Assembly (NCBI GenBank): GCA_040385245.1
Contig: JAZKHT010000001.1
Span: 310,001 to 374,000 of the forward strand
Length of the DNA stretch: 64,000 nucleotides
Direction: 5' to 3'
DNA from: JAZKHT01 sp040385245
GTDB lineage: Bacteria > Pseudomonadota > Alphaproteobacteria > Rhodobacterales > Rhodobacteraceae
A program made the position numbers and the translations under genes. This document shows positions 34,268-42,562 of the stretch, piece by piece (position 1 is the stretch's first letter; every line of letters starts with the position of its first letter). The notes beneath the pieces are model-generated. The model was not told the DNA's origin and searched no databases. It saw only the letters and a program-made list of their open reading frames with translations.

Positions 34268-35166
34268 TGCGCTCTGCCTTTATCCTTCCCGTCGTGGCCA
34301 TCGTGGCGGCTGCGGCGCTGTCGTCTGTGTTCATCGTGGACGAACGCGAAAAGGTTCTGGTCCTGCAATTTGGTCAGGTCCGCCAGATCAAGGAAGAGCC
34401 GGGTCTTGGCTTCAAGATCCCGCTGATACAGGATGTCGTGCGCTACGACGGCCGTATTCTGGGCCTGCCGACGCAACCGCTGGAAGTGACCTTGCTGGAT
34501 GACCGCCGTCTGGTGGTCGATGCCTTTGCCCGCTGGCGGATCGTCGATCTGGTGCAGTTCCGCGAATCCGTCGGCTCGGGCGGCGAGGATGCGGCGCAGG
34601 TGCGGCTTGACCGCATCCTGAATGCCGCCATCCAAGAGGTGTTGGGCTCTGTCCCGTCAAACCGTGTGCTGTCCGAAGACCGTACCGGCCTGATGAACCA
34701 GATCCGCGACATCGCCCGACGCGAGGCGTCGTCTCTGGGCCTTGATGTGATCGACGTGCGCCTGACCCGGACCGATCTGCCGGATCAGAACCTGTCGGCC
34801 ACCTTTGCGCGGATGCGCGCCGAACGGGAACGCGAGGCGGCGGATGAAATCGCCCGGGGTGGCGAAGCGGCGCAGCGCGTGCGGGCCAGTGCCGACCGGA
34901 CCGTGGTCGAACTGACATCCGAGGCGCGCAAACAGGCCGAGGTGATCCGGGGCGAGGCTGATGCGCAGCGCAACGCCATCTATGCCGAAGCCTTTGGTCG
35001 CGACCCCGAGTTCTTTGCCTTTACCCGGTCGATGACCAGCTATGAGCGGGCCTTGCAGTCGGGGAATTCGTCCATCGTAATGCAGCCGGACAGCCAGTTC
35101 TTTGAATACCTGCGCAGCGATCAGCCCCCGGCGGCGGCTGTTCCGGCACCTGCTGCGGATCAATGA
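34267..35166 (+). CDS. hflC: FtsH protease modulator HflC
   Basis: A 299-residue SPFH protein with an N-terminal membrane anchor (MRSAFILPVVAIVAAAALSS), SPFH domain starting VDEREKVLVLQFGQVRQI, coiled coil (MRAEREREAADEIARGGEAA) and the family block AEAFGRDPEFFAFTRSMTSYE. It forms the HflKC complex with the product of the upstream gene, to which it is coupled by a 1-bp overlap. Confidence 0.96.
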   Translation: MRSAFILPVVAIVAAAALSSVFIVDEREKVLVLQFGQVRQIKEEPGLGFKIPLIQDVVRYDGRILGLPTQPLEVTLLDDRRLVVDAFARWRIVDLVQFRESVGSGGEDAAQVRLDRILNAAIQEVLGSVPSNRVLSEDRTGLMNQIRDIARREASSLGLDVIDVRLTRTDLPDQNLSATFARMRAEREREAADEIARGGEAAQRVRASADRTVVELTSEARKQAEVIRGEADAQRNAIYAEAFGRDPEFFAFTRSMTSYERALQSGNSSIVMQPDSQFFEYLRSDQPPAAAVPAPAADQ

Positions 35167-35357
35167 CACTGATCCTGACCGGAATCGGATTGGTTCTTGT
35201 GATCGAGGGGCTGGCGCTTGCGCTGGCCCCTTCGCGTATCGAACAGGTGCTGGCCTTCTTTGCGGCGCTGACCCTGGACCAGCGGCGCGTTATGGGATTG
35301 GCGGCGCTGGCCGCGGGCGTCGGGTTGTTGGCGCTGGCGCGGGTTTTGGCCGTTTGA
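35163..35357 (+). CDS. DUF2065 small membrane protein
   Basis: A 64-residue protein with two hydrophobic helices (about 4-22 and 44-62) separated by PSRIEQVLAFFAALTLDQRR. This is DUF2065, found next to hflKC in many proteobacteria. It overlaps hflC by 4 bp (ATGA), so it is part of the same operon and may be an accessory of the FtsH-HflKC complex; that role is inferred from conserved position only. Confidence 0.9.
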   Translation: MTLILTGIGLVLVIEGLALALAPSRIEQVLAFFAALTLDQRRVMGLAALAAGVGLLALARVLAV

Positions 35358-35529
35358 CCAAGGCGGGGTTGAAACACCGGGCAAAAGGCGATCACATGGT
35401 CTTGAGGGAACGCGACGGGGTTTGCATTGCGTTTTTGCGTGCTTACCTGATGATCCAGCAAATCGACATTATGCCGGGTCGTGCGGCTTTCCCTGAATCG
35501 CGCGACTGACAAACCGAAAGGAGTTCGGA

Positions 35530-37044
35530 GTGCACCCCATCTTCCGTAACAATCAGACCTCGACAGGGGCACTGGCAGACCATGCGCCGCGCGTTCCGCG
35601 TGTGTTCCTTGCGATTGCGCTGGGAATGTCGCTGGCGCTGGGATCGGCGTTGGACGCGCGCGCTTTCACCGCGCCCGACAGCTTTGCCGATCTGGCCGAA
35701 CAGATCAGCCCCTCTGTCGTGAACATCACCACTTCCGCAATGGTGGCCGCCCCTACGGACGGCGGGCCCATGGTGCCCGAAGGATCGCCGTTCGAAGATT
35801 TCTTCCGCGATTTCAACGAACGCAACGGCATTCCGGGTGTGCCGAATGGGCCGAATGGCCCTGCCGAGCCGCGCCGGTCCGAAGCGCTGGGATCCGGCTT
35901 CGTGATCTCCGAAGACGGCTTCATCGTCACCAACAACCACGTCATCGAAGGCGCCGACGAGATCGAGATCGAGTTTTTTTCGGGCAAGCGTCTGGATGCA
36001 AAGCTGATCGGGACCGACCCGAAGACCGACATCGCGCTGCTGAAGGTCGAAAGCGAAACGCCGCTGCCTTACGTGACCTTCGGCAACTCTGACCTGATGC
36101 GGGTCGGGGATTGGGTCGTGGCGATGGGCAACCCGCTGGGTCAGGGATTTTCGGTCAGTGCTGGCATCGTGTCGGCGCGGAACCGCGAACTGGCCGGCAC
36201 CTATGACGACTACATCCAGACGGATGCCGCGATCAACCGGGGCAATTCTGGCGGGCCGCTGTTCAACATGGATGGTCAGGTGATCGGCGTGAACACCGCG
36301 ATCCTGTCGCCCAATGGCGGGTCGATCGGGATCGGGTTTTCGATGGCGTCGAATGTGGTCACCAAGGTGGTGGATCAACTGAAGGAATTCGGTGAAACCC
36401 GGCGTGGCTGGCTGGGGGTGCGGATTCAGGACGTAACCCCCGACGTGGCCGAGGCGATGGGTCTGACCGAAGCTTCGGGCGCGCTGATCACCGATGTGCC
36501 CGAAGGTCCGGCCAAGGATGCCGGAATTCAGGCCGGTGACGTGATCACCAGCTTTGACGGGGCCGATGTGTCGGACACCCGCGATCTGGTGCGCCGCGTG
36601 GCCGATGCGCCAATCGGCGAGGCGGTGCGCGTGGTGGTGCTGCGCGATGGCAAGACGGAAACGCTGTCCGTCACCCTTGGCCGCCGCGAAGAGGCCGAGG
36701 CCGAAGAAGCGGTGCCCGCCGTCGCGCCGAAACCCGAAGATCCGCAGTCGCTGGATCTGCTGGGCCTGACGCTGGCCCCGATGACGCCGGAACTGGCACA
36801 GCAACTGGGCATGGCCGGGGCGACCGAAGGACTGGTCGTCACCGCCGTGGACCCCGCGTCCGAGGCCTATGCCAAGGGTCTGCGCGACGGGGATGTGATC
36901 ACCGAGGCGGGCCAGCAAAAGATCGTCCGTCTGGCCGATCTGGCAGATCGGGTGTCCGAGGCGAAAGAGGCGGGGCGCAAGTCCTTGCTGCTTTTGGTGC
37001 GCCGGGGTGGCGACCCGCGGTTTGTGGCGCTGGCGCTGGAATAA
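35530..37044 (+). CDS. degP: Periplasmic Do-family serine protease/chaperone
   Basis: A 504-residue protein starting at GTG; AAGGAG (35518-35523) is 6 bp upstream. The N-terminus carries a signal sequence at about 24-45 (VFLAIALGMSLALGSALDARA). The trypsin-like domain shows the triad His137 (TNNHVIEG), Asp167 (KTDIALLKV) and Ser240 (NRGNSGGPLF). Two PDZ domains follow (about 280-375 and 400-500). It degrades or refolds damaged envelope proteins. Placed after hflKC-DUF2065, it completes an envelope quality-control locus, though 172 bp upstream probably hold its own promoter. Confidence 0.95.
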   Translation: MHPIFRNNQTSTGALADHAPRVPRVFLAIALGMSLALGSALDARAFTAPDSFADLAEQISPSVVNITTSAMVAAPTDGGPMVPEGSPFEDFFRDFNERNGIPGVPNGPNGPAEPRRSEALGSGFVISEDGFIVTNNHVIEGADEIEIEFFSGKRLDAKLIGTDPKTDIALLKVESETPLPYVTFGNSDLMRVGDWVVAMGNPLGQGFSVSAGIVSARNRELAGTYDDYIQTDAAINRGNSGGPLFNMDGQVIGVNTAILSPNGGSIGIGFSMASNVVTKVVDQLKEFGETRRGWLGVRIQDVTPDVAEAMGLTEASGALITDVPEGPAKDAGIQAGDVITSFDGADVSDTRDLVRRVADAPIGEAVRVVVLRDGKTETLSVTLGRREEAEAEEAVPAVAPKPEDPQSLDLLGLTLAPMTPELAQQLGMAGATEGLVVTAVDPASEAYAKGLRDGDVITEAGQQKIVRLADLADRVSEAKEAGRKSLLLLVRRGGDPRFVALALE

Positions 37045-37070
37045 CGCGGCTGCAGGTGTGAAGAATCGGG

Positions 37071-37096
37071 GGCGGCGGGGCAACCTGCCGCCTTTT
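37071..37096 (+). terminator. Rho-independent terminator of degP
   Basis: GGCGGCGGG (37071-37079) pairs with CCTGCCGCC (37084-37092) with one G-T wobble around a GCAA (GNRA) tetraloop; TTTT follows. Confidence 0.85.
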
Positions 37097-37169
37097 GGCT
37101 GGCGGGGCAGGCAAGACAACATCCTTCGAAGGATTTGCAGGAATTTTCGATAATTTTTGCGTCCGATGG

Positions 37170-37805
37170 TCAGCCCAATTCCGCCAGCAGGCGGGTTCGG
37201 AACGACGACATCCACTCTGCCCGTTCTTCGGCCATCTGCCGCCCCGCTGCGGTTAGCATGGCGGCGGCGACGGGGAATAGTTTCACTTCCAGATGGTCCA
37301 GCGCATAGCGGCGGTCATCCAAACGGCGGCGCTGTGCCAGCGGGTCGTCCGCATCGAACATCGCCCCGCCCATCGCGCCGCCAACGTGGAACATGCGCGC
37401 GATGCCGATGGCCCCCAACGCCTCTAGCCGGTCAGCGTCTTGCAGGATGCGAGCGTCCAGGGTTTGTGGGGGTATGCCGGCAGAAAAGCTGTGCGCGGCG
37501 ATGGCGTGATGAACGGCAGGCAGCTTTGCGTCGTCAAAGCCAAGACCCGGCAGCACGGTCACCGCCAGATCGGCCGACTTGACCGAGGCAAGGCTGCGGT
37601 CCGCAGACGTTTTGGGCAGGTTGACCACATCGTGGAAATAGGCCGCCGCCAACAGCACCGCCAGATCCGCGCCGGGTTCAGCTTCGGCAATGCGCTGGCA
37701 GTTCGCCCAGACGCGGGCCAGATGGCCCAGATCATGTGCACCGTCGGCTGTCCAAAGCCGGTCAACGGCGGCGGCATAGGTGGCTTGGGATTCGGTCAGG
37801 GTCAT
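37170..37805 (-). CDS. HD-domain phosphohydrolase
   Basis: A 211-residue all-helical protein. The metal-binding HD pattern is visible: HDLGHLARV (first His), AAYFHDVVN (His-Asp pair) and ILQDADRLEALG (second Asp). Related small HD proteins hydrolyse phosphate esters of nucleotides or other small molecules. Substrate unknown. It overlaps the upstream lipoprotein gene by 4 bp and converges on degP. Confidence 0.9.
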   Translation of the reverse strand: MTLTESQATYAAAVDRLWTADGAHDLGHLARVWANCQRIAEAEPGADLAVLLAAAYFHDVVNLPKTSADRSLASVKSADLAVTVLPGLGFDDAKLPAVHHAIAAHSFSAGIPPQTLDARILQDADRLEALGAIGIARMFHVGGAMGGAMFDADDPLAQRRRLDDRRYALDHLEVKLFPVAAAMLTAAGRQMAEERAEWMSSFRTRLLAELG

Positions 37806-38329
37806 AACTGGTCCAGATCGGTGGTGGTCAGCCCCAGTTCGCGCGCAGCGGCCAGGGACAGGCGGGCGCTGTCAAGGCCACGCTCGGCCTGAAACTTGCG
37901 CAGGGCGGCGCGGGTGGGGGCGTCGATCTGGCCGGTGACAGGGTGCGGATAGTAGCCGCGCGCCTTCAGGGCGCGTTGCAGGGTGGCGATAAGCTGCACG
38001 GTCATGTCGGCGGGGCAGGGCGCGCGGAACCAGACCTGTTCGCGGTCCTGCACCATGCGCTGTCGGGTTTCGGTGCGAAACGCGGCGGGCGCGCCGTCGG
38101 TTGCAGGCAGGGCGACCTGTGTGGTGACCGTTTCGATGATGGCGGGGGTCGTGTCGCTGTCCCAGCAGGTGCCGGGCGGGCTGTCGGGCGGGCCGGGGCG
38201 GTTCAGCCGGACAATCTCGGCGGACAGGTCGCTGCGACCGGGGGCGGTGGGCATGCCCGTTCCGCAGGCCGCCGTCAGCAGCACAAGCAGGGCTGCCGGG
38301 GCCGTTCGACAAAGGTTCGTTGTGGTCAT
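37802..38329 (-). CDS. Lipoprotein with peptidoglycan-binding domain
   Basis: A 175-residue protein with a lipoprotein signal (LLVLLTAACGTG, lipobox TAAC, lipidated Cys22). The C-terminal 70 residues form a PG_binding_1-type three-helix domain: LIATLQRALKARGYYPHPVTGQIDAPTRAALRKFQ. The middle has paired Cys (TCWDSDTTP and APCPADM) that may form a disulfide. It probably anchors to a membrane and contacts the cell wall. ATGA overlap with the HD gene suggests cotranslation. Confidence 0.85.
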   Translation of the reverse strand: MTTTNLCRTAPAALLVLLTAACGTGMPTAPGRSDLSAEIVRLNRPGPPDSPPGTCWDSDTTPAIIETVTTQVALPATDGAPAAFRTETRQRMVQDREQVWFRAPCPADMTVQLIATLQRALKARGYYPHPVTGQIDAPTRAALRKFQAERGLDSARLSLAAARELGLTTTDLDQL

Positions 38330-38408
38330 TGCCTGCCTGTAACTGCCATATCCCGGTTTTCCGGCTTTGGCCTTAGTCTAACGGCATTTGGTGGGCACGG
38401 CCAGTGCG

Positions 38409-38852
38409 TCAGGGCTGATCGCCCGCGCGTGTGCCGTCATGGCGAAAACCGGGGTCCAGCAGCGTGTCCAGCATCCGCGACAAATCCTCGATCTGTTCGG
38501 CAACGATGTGGACGACACCCGCCTCGCGCTGCAAACGACCCGTCACGCGCAGCAGACGGCCCGCAATCACCGCGCGGCGAAAGCGTTCATAGACATTGGC
38601 CCAGACCACGACATTGCAGGTGCCGGTTTCATCTTCAAGCGTGACGAAGATCACGCCCTTTGCCGTGCCGGGGCGCTGGCGCACCAGAACCAACCCCGCC
38701 ACACAGACCCTTGCCCCCACCGAGGGTTCGTTCAGCCGCGCGGCAGGCAGGGCGGCAGGCGGGCGCGGCCAGCTATCCGGCACCGGCGTGGGGGTCATCC
38801 AGTCGGCCATCGGAATTTCAGCGTAGGGCAGGTCGGGGCGATGTGCGGTCAT
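38409..38852 (-). CDS. SOS-box-controlled OB-fold protein, DnaE2-like C-terminal fragment
   Basis: A 147-residue protein. GLVLVRQRPGTAKGVIFVTLEDETG followed by VVVWANVYERFRR and GRLLRVTGRLQREAGVVHIVAE is the C-terminal OB-fold of error-prone DNA polymerase DnaE2 (ImuC), normally preceded by about 900 polymerase residues. None is present: before it are only ~50 residues (from MTAHRPDLPYAEIP) and then the ferredoxin promoter region. The ATG at 38852 lies 3 bp from a perfect LexA box. It is either a remnant of a deleted imuAB-dnaE2 locus or a retained stand-alone nucleic-acid-binding protein. The sequence is intact, with no internal stops. Confidence 0.75.
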   Translation of the reverse strand: MTAHRPDLPYAEIPMADWMTPTPVPDSWPRPPAALPAARLNEPSVGARVCVAGLVLVRQRPGTAKGVIFVTLEDETGTCNVVVWANVYERFRRAVIAGRLLRVTGRLQREAGVVHIVAEQIEDLSRMLDTLLDPGFRHDGTRAGDQP

Positions 38853-38855
38853 TTG

Positions 38856-38870
38856 GAACAAATATAGAAC
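38856..38870 (-). promoter_or_regulatory. LexA (SOS) box GTTC-N7-GTTC
   Basis: On the minus strand GTTC TATATTT GTTC fits exactly the direct-repeat LexA operator of alphaproteobacteria. Its centre contains the predicted -10 hexamer TATATT (38861-38866), with TTGTGC as a -35 at 38883-38888 and a 16-bp spacer. The start codon is 3 bp after the box, so the transcript would be nearly leaderless. Confidence 0.8.
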
Positions 38871-38979
38871 ATTCGCCATGCGGCACAAGGGGGGCGCGGC
38901 GCCTGCCCCTCTGGCAAAGCGGTGCGAGTTGTCCTATGTCGTCGGGTGTAAAAGCTGTGTCAGCAAGCAAGGGACGAGA

Positions 38980-39303
38980 ATGGCCAAGATCACTTATGTG
39001 GAGCACGGCGGCAAGGAACACGTTGTGGACGTGGCCAACGGCCTGACCGTGATGGAAGGTGCGCGTGATCACGGCATTCCGGGAATCGAGGCCGATTGCG
39101 GCGGTGCCTGCGCCTGTTCGACCTGCCATGTCTATGTTGACCCCGCCTGGGTGGGAAAGCTGCCGAAAAAAGACGCGATGGAAGAGGATATGCTGGATTT
39201 CGCGTGGAATCCCGATCCGGTCCGGTCGCGCCTGACCTGTCAGTTGAAGGTGTCTGATGCGCTGGACGGGCTGCGCGTGCAGATGCCGGAAAAGCAGATC
39301 TGA
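38980..39303 (+). CDS. [2Fe-2S] ferredoxin, adrenodoxin type
   Basis: A 107-residue ferredoxin with ligands Cys40, Cys46, Cys49 (C-x5-C-x2-C) and Cys87, the adrenodoxin/putidaredoxin spacing. MAKITYVEHGGKEHVVDVANGL at the start and LTCQLKVSDALDGLRVQMPE at the end are typical. Such proteins pass single electrons in Fe-S assembly or to P450-type oxygenases; no isc or P450 gene is adjacent. It ends in a TGATG overlap with the next gene. Confidence 0.93.
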   Translation: MAKITYVEHGGKEHVVDVANGLTVMEGARDHGIPGIEADCGGACACSTCHVYVDPAWVGKLPKKDAMEEDMLDFAWNPDPVRSRLTCQLKVSDALDGLRVQMPEKQI

Positions 39304-39989
39304 TGGGGTGGCGCGGGCTGGCATTTGCGCTGGCCCTGTTGCCCGCTGCGGCGGCGGCCGACCCGATCGTTTCGGCACGACTGATCGATCCGACCGACCG
39401 GTATGACCATGCCATCCTGGGCGATGCGCTGGAATGGGCGGGGTTGGAGATGACGCTGGCATCGGGCCAACGTCTGCGCGTGACCCTGCCCGCCACCCGC
39501 GTGTTCGAAGATGTGACGGCCCGCGTGGTCGATGCCGATGGCGATGGCCTGACCGAGGTGATCGCGGTCGAAACCGATCTGATGCTTGGCGCATCACTCG
39601 CCGTTTACGATGCGGCGGGCAAACGCGCGGCCACGCCTTTCATCGGCCAGACCCACCGTTGGCTGGCCCCGGCAGGGATGGGCGATTTTGACGGCGACGG
39701 ACGGCCCGAGATCGCCTATGTCGACCGGCCCCATCTGCTGCGCGAGTTGGTTTTCCTGCGTCTGACGGGTGGGCATTTGGCTGAAATTGCCCGTATTCCA
39801 GGCCTGACCAATCACCGCATCGGCGACAGTGCCATTTCGGGCGGTCTGCGCCGTTGCGGCGGGCGGGACAGCCTGATCCTTGCCGATACGGCTTGGGCGC
39901 GCGCGGTCGAGGTGACATGGCAGGACGGCAGGCCGGTTGCCACCGACATTGGCCCGATTGACCGCCTGTCCGCCGCGCTGACCTGTTGA
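39303..39989 (+). CDS. Exported VCBS/FG-GAP-type repeat protein
   Basis: A 228-residue protein with a signal peptide (MGWRGLAFALALLPAAAAAD). Two FG-GAP/VCBS-like calcium loops are seen: VVDADGDGLTEVIAVE and MGDFDGDGRPEIAYVD, each followed by beta-strand sequence, consistent with a small propeller-like periplasmic fold. Role unknown. Translationally coupled to the ferredoxin gene, and its stop abuts the stop of the convergent RTX gene without a gap. Confidence 0.85.
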   Translation: MGWRGLAFALALLPAAAAADPIVSARLIDPTDRYDHAILGDALEWAGLEMTLASGQRLRVTLPATRVFEDVTARVVDADGDGLTEVIAVETDLMLGASLAVYDAAGKRAATPFIGQTHRWLAPAGMGDFDGDGRPEIAYVDRPHLLRELVFLRLTGGHLAEIARIPGLTNHRIGDSAISGGLRRCGGRDSLILADTAWARAVEVTWQDGRPVATDIGPIDRLSAALTC

Positions 39990-41891
39990 TCACACGGTGA
40001 AAAGTCGTGCCTCATACGCCTTCAGGCTGGGGCGGACGGCGGGACCGAAGGCCAGCATTTCGGCGGTCAGTTCAGGGTAGATGTCCATAAGTTCCGCCTG
40101 GGTCGCGGGGGCGCGGTCGTTGGAATCCTGCAACAGCGGGTGATAGCTTTCCGACGCCACGCCTTCGCAAAAGACGATCTCGTGCCGGTCGAACAGCAGG
40201 TGGAAATATTCGACCTGCGGCATCTGGCGCTGATAGACCGTCTCGCCGTTGACCAGATGCTTTGCCGCCGCCAACGTTTCGTCGCACCCGATCAGCAGTT
40301 CGGCCTGCCAGCCGCGCAGCAGCATCCGGTGCTGGGGCGACACCAGAAGATCGCGTTCCGCCCCCAGTACGCCCTTGGTGAAAACAACCGGAGCAAGGGG
40401 GCCGATCCCCGCCACTTCCTTGGACAGCACGCGGCGGACAGGCTGCAAGCCGTTGTCCAGCGTCCGCACAAGCGTGCCATCCCCGATCTCTTCGACGGGC
40501 AGCATCCCGTGTTCGGTTTCGATCCGTGTGCCGCGCACAAAACAGGCCAGGTTCGTCGTGTCAAAGGACAGCGTCGCCGCTGTCACCCCGGTCAGGGTGA
40601 TGGACCCGCCAAGCGCGGTGTTGTCGGTGAAATCCCCGACGGACTGGTTCAGAATGCCATCATCAGCCAGATCGGCGCGGGCTTCGAATACGTCGCTGTA
40701 GTAGGGGGACAGGTCGAGGAAATCGTTGTTGTCCTGCACACCGTCGCCGGTGTTCTGCCCCCCGGTGGCAAAGTCGGTGATCGTCAGCGTTTCGCCAACC
40801 GTGTAAAGAAAGGTATCCGCGCCTTGCCCGCCGGTCAGGGTGTTGGTGCCTGCGCCGCCTGAAAGGGTGTCATTGTCGATGCCCCCATCCAGCACGTCAT
40901 TCCCGGCATCGCCGAAAAGCAAGTCTCTGTCGTCGCCGCCATAGATGCTGTCGTGGCCGTCGCCGCCATGCAGGGTGTCGCGGTTGTTGTCAGTGGCAAG
41001 GTCGGTGTCATCGGTGATGATGCTGGTGTCGATCGCCGTCGGATCTTCGCCGCCATAAATCGCGTCGCCGTCGGCGCCGCCTTCGATGGAATCGCTGCCT
41101 TCGCCGCCGATCAGGCTGTCGGACCCGTCACCGCCATAAATCGTGTCGCGGTCATAGCCGCCATCAATGGAATCCGCCCCGGTGCCGCCGGTGACAAGAT
41201 CGTCGTCGTCCCCCGTCCAGATTGTGTCGTTGCCGCTGCCACCATCGACAGTATCCCGGTCATTGTTTGGCAAGGGATCGCCCGGAAAGCTGCCGGGATA
41301 TCCGATGTCTGGTACGCCAAGGCCGACAGAGTTGCGGGTGTTGATGAAATCATCGCCGTCACCGCCCAAGACACTGTCGCTGCCTTCAAAGCCGACCAGA
41401 CTGTCGTTGCCGGTTCCACCGAAAAGTGAGTCGTTGCCAGTGCCGCCGTTGAGTGTGTCGTTTTCAGAGCCGCCGAAAAGTTGATCGTTGTCAGCCCCGC
41501 CGTCGATGCTGTCGTTGCCTTCTTCGCCGTAGACTGCGTCGTCGCCTGCATCACCGAAAAGCTGGTCATTGCCGGTGCCGCCAAAGATGTTGTCGACTGC
41601 GGCCCCGCCATAGATCGTGTCGTTGCCCGCGTTGCCCACCAACCGGTCAACGCCGGCGCCGCCCTCGATGTAATCGTTGCCCTCGGCACCGTAGACCGTA
41701 TCAGCGCCATTGCCGCCGAAGATCGTGTCGTTATCGGTAAACCCGCCGGGAAGGGACGAACCGGGGACGTTCGTGCCGCCATATATAAGATCGTTGCCGC
41801 CCAGGCCGTTGATGAGGTCATTGCCCCAGTTGCCGTCCAGCGTTTCAGCCCCGGACGTGCCGGTGATCGTGTCGTTGCCTGTCGTGCCCAT
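39990..41891 (-). CDS. RTX-repeat calcium-binding protein with C-terminal Hint domain
   Basis: A 633-residue protein. Residues ~1-360 are packed with RTX-like nonapeptides (GGxGxDxxx variants such as GGTGNDSLFGG and GGDGSDSLIGG) that fold into calcium-binding beta-rolls. An intermediate beta domain follows, then from about residue 450 a Hint domain beginning with Cys (CFVRGTRIETEHGMLPVEEI). Proteins of this build are common in Rhodobacteraceae and are thought to be exported, with the Hint module able to self-cleave, though that is unproven here. ATG 41891 is preferred over a GTG at 41939. No type I exporter gene is nearby. Confidence 0.88.
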   Translation of the reverse strand: MGTTGNDTITGTSGAETLDGNWGNDLINGLGGNDLIYGGTNVPGSSLPGGFTDNDTIFGGNGADTVYGAEGNDYIEGGAGVDRLVGNAGNDTIYGGAAVDNIFGGTGNDQLFGDAGDDAVYGEEGNDSIDGGADNDQLFGGSENDTLNGGTGNDSLFGGTGNDSLVGFEGSDSVLGGDGDDFINTRNSVGLGVPDIGYPGSFPGDPLPNNDRDTVDGGSGNDTIWTGDDDDLVTGGTGADSIDGGYDRDTIYGGDGSDSLIGGEGSDSIEGGADGDAIYGGEDPTAIDTSIITDDTDLATDNNRDTLHGGDGHDSIYGGDDRDLLFGDAGNDVLDGGIDNDTLSGGAGTNTLTGGQGADTFLYTVGETLTITDFATGGQNTGDGVQDNNDFLDLSPYYSDVFEARADLADDGILNQSVGDFTDNTALGGSITLTGVTAATLSFDTTNLACFVRGTRIETEHGMLPVEEIGDGTLVRTLDNGLQPVRRVLSKEVAGIGPLAPVVFTKGVLGAERDLLVSPQHRMLLRGWQAELLIGCDETLAAAKHLVNGETVYQRQMPQVEYFHLLFDRHEIVFCEGVASESYHPLLQDSNDRAPATQAELMDIYPELTAEMLAFGPAVRPSLKAYEARLFTV

Positions 41892-42073
41892 GGCCTGACC
41901 TATCTCTTGCCCAAAAAGGGAAGACACCGCCGGCTTCACCGTCCGGCTGAATGTTCCACCCTTTACCCAACCATCGGAACACGCATGGCAGCGTCCTTCA
42001 GGTTGTTTTCAGGTGCCAGCACAATCGGGCATCTTTGTGGCATCAAGAAACAATTAACCAGAAATTGCGCCGT

Positions 42074-42490
42074 TCAGTTCGATTTGCGCAACGGTCTGAA
42101 CGGCAGGGGGGCGACGGGAACGCCGTCTTCGATCAGGCGGCGCGCTTCGTCCGGTTTCGCCTCGCCGTAAATGGCGCGCTCGGGCGCGTCGCCATCGTGG
42201 ATGCGTCGGGCTTCGGTCACAAAGTTCATGCCGACGTATTCCGAGTTCTCTTCAACCTGTTTGCGCAAGGCTGCCAGCGCCTGCTGTTCCGGTGTATCAG
42301 GCGTGGTCAGCTTTTCCGACCCGGTCGATGTCCGCACCATCGGGGCCATCAGCGCCTTGGCGATGTCGGGGGACCCACAGACCGGGCAGGCCAATTGCCC
42401 CGCCGCCCGCAGCGCGTCATAGGCGCTGGCGGATTGGAACCAGCTTTCAAAGCCGTGGTCCGAAGGGCAGTGCAGGTCGTAGCGGATCAT
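42074..42490 (-). CDS. DUF1178 family protein
   Basis: A 138-residue protein with a zinc-ribbon-like N-terminal part: MIRYDLHCPSDHGFESWFQS and LACPVCGSPDIAKALMAP, giving Cys8 and a CPVC pair as possible metal ligands. The C-terminal half has YVGMNFVTEARRIHDGDAPERAIYGEA, the DUF1178 signature. Widespread in alphaproteobacteria, function unknown. Confidence 0.92.
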   Translation of the reverse strand: MIRYDLHCPSDHGFESWFQSASAYDALRAAGQLACPVCGSPDIAKALMAPMVRTSTGSEKLTTPDTPEQQALAALRKQVEENSEYVGMNFVTEARRIHDGDAPERAIYGEAKPDEARRLIEDGVPVAPLPFRPLRKSN

Positions 42491-42562
42491 GTGGGTCGTG
42501 CCATTACCAGGGGGCTATCCCCTTGAGATGCGGACGATGCGCGTAAAATCAAGCGTCTGCAA

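Noticed and set aside
35396..35509. 37-codon frame in the degP leader
   Set aside because: No ribosome-binding site or recognisable sequence; probably non-coding leader.
35443..37215. 590-residue minus-strand open frame opposite degP
   Set aside because: It is antisense to a gene with complete catalytic motifs and a matched ribosome-binding site; its His/Arg/Gln-rich translation is typical of a high-G+C shadow frame.
41453..41740. Cys/Arg-rich 95-residue frame opposite the RTX repeats
   Set aside because: The periodic composition is just the complement of the Gly-Asp repeats, not a metallothionein-like protein.
40953..41821. Tandem DNA repeats resembling a satellite or CRISPR array
   Set aside because: The periodicity comes from RTX nonapeptides in coding sequence; units are variable, in frame and lack constant repeats with unique spacers.
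39990..41891. Intein in the RTX protein
   Set aside because: The Hint module is C-terminal with no extein after it, so protein splicing is not possible; only cleavage would be.
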